NCBI GenBank assembly: GCA_014075215.1
Contig: CP046177.1
Location: 744,001-808,000 of the forward strand
DNA from: Flavobacteriaceae bacterium
GTDB taxonomy: Bacteria; Bacteroidota; Bacteroidia; Flavobacteriales; Flavobacteriaceae
DNA: 64,000 bases
Direction of reading: 5' to 3'
Shown: piece after piece, positions 63,900 to 64,000 of the stretch
How positions within the stretch are numbered: position 1 is the stretch's first letter
Layout: the number at the start of each line of letters is the position of its first letter
Program-made: the position numbers and the translations under genes
The notes under the pieces: model-generated
Seen by the model: the letters and a program-made list of their open reading frames with translations, nothing else
The model's database searches: none
What the model was told of the DNA's origin: nothing

Positions 63900-63977
63900 A
63901 TATGGATACTTTTAAAGTGCATTGAAAAATCTAAGGTATCCACAAATGAGTAATAAAACAATATCCATATTTGGATA
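63899..63977. promoter_or_regulatory. Repeated GGATAC sites upstream of the ATPase gene
   Basis: TATGGATACTTTT (from 63901), AAGGTATCCACAAA (inverted) and TATCCATATTTGGATA (63962-63977, a 6-bp inverted repeat with 4-nt spacer) give four GGATA half-sites within 80 bp. This suggests an operator or iteron-like site. Confidence 0.5.
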
Positions 63978-64000
63978 CTTGCTCTTAATCCCTTATTTTT

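Overview
The window comes from an AT-rich member of the Bacteroidota, most likely a marine Flavobacteriaceae. The evidence is the alternative complex III/cytochrome oxidase operon, SusC-like TonB-dependent receptors, GLPGLI and DUF5689 proteins, a type IX secretion (T9SS) C-terminal tail, and promoters of the TTTG-N19/20-TAnnTTTG type. No rRNA, tRNA or CRISPR array was seen.

Layout. 1-2.2 kb: a decayed DNA-modification island (HTH protein, frameshifted 5mC methyltransferase, internally deleted GHKL ATPase, intact Vsr nuclease). 2.3-26.9 kb: the chromosomal core, with universal stress protein, rimP-nusA-infB, a SPOR-like protein, actABCDEF-coxBA (quinol to oxygen electron transfer), ruvB, a SulP transporter, a persulfide-dioxygenase/rhodanese protein and an MMPL exporter. 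27-44.2 kb: an accessory island. It is bracketed by two related HigBA-like toxin-antitoxin pairs and contains a chimera of an IS1182 transposase with a T9SS cargo protein. It also holds an IS3-family element (here IS-A) split by an 11.8-kb compound element (two identical IS3-family copies, here IS-B, in direct orientation) with a 3-bp ATA target duplication. 44.4-50 kb: a nuclease/phosphatase-family protein, a TonB receptor and a DUF5689 lipoprotein. 50-56.9 kb: small accessory genes, a broken TonB receptor/GLPGLI/small-peptide cluster and a second IS-A. 57-64 kb: an RHS toxin tip with small membrane proteins, a GC-rich block, a RelE-type toxin-antitoxin pair, tandem tyrosine recombinases and a P-loop ATPase.

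The most interesting part is the cargo of the compound element (32063-41217). It is divided by long palindromes that look like integron attC sites (R1, R2, R3), each lying directly after the 3' end of a minus-strand block: SymE toxin/HTH, a six-gene operon, and a type IIG-like restriction-modification enzyme. The six-gene operon encodes a multi-span membrane protein, a P-loop GTPase-like protein, a membrane-anchored partner with a LysM-like tail, a lipoprotein, a DUF805 protein and a PqiA-like protein, with start/stop overlaps between most genes. I do not recognise this combination. It looks like an envelope-associated, GTPase-centred conflict system. Two of its genes are out of frame exactly at 9-nt homopolymers, which suggests slippage or phase variation, or else sequencing error.

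Several dispersed repeats recur: a 144-160 bp hairpin element with a conserved core and exchanged arms (three copies, one inside nusA-infB), a 162-bp MITE with GAGACCTTTGCA ends (three copies), and the attC-like palindromes. Several genes carry single-base disruptions, often in A/T runs, so part of the apparent decay could be assembly error.
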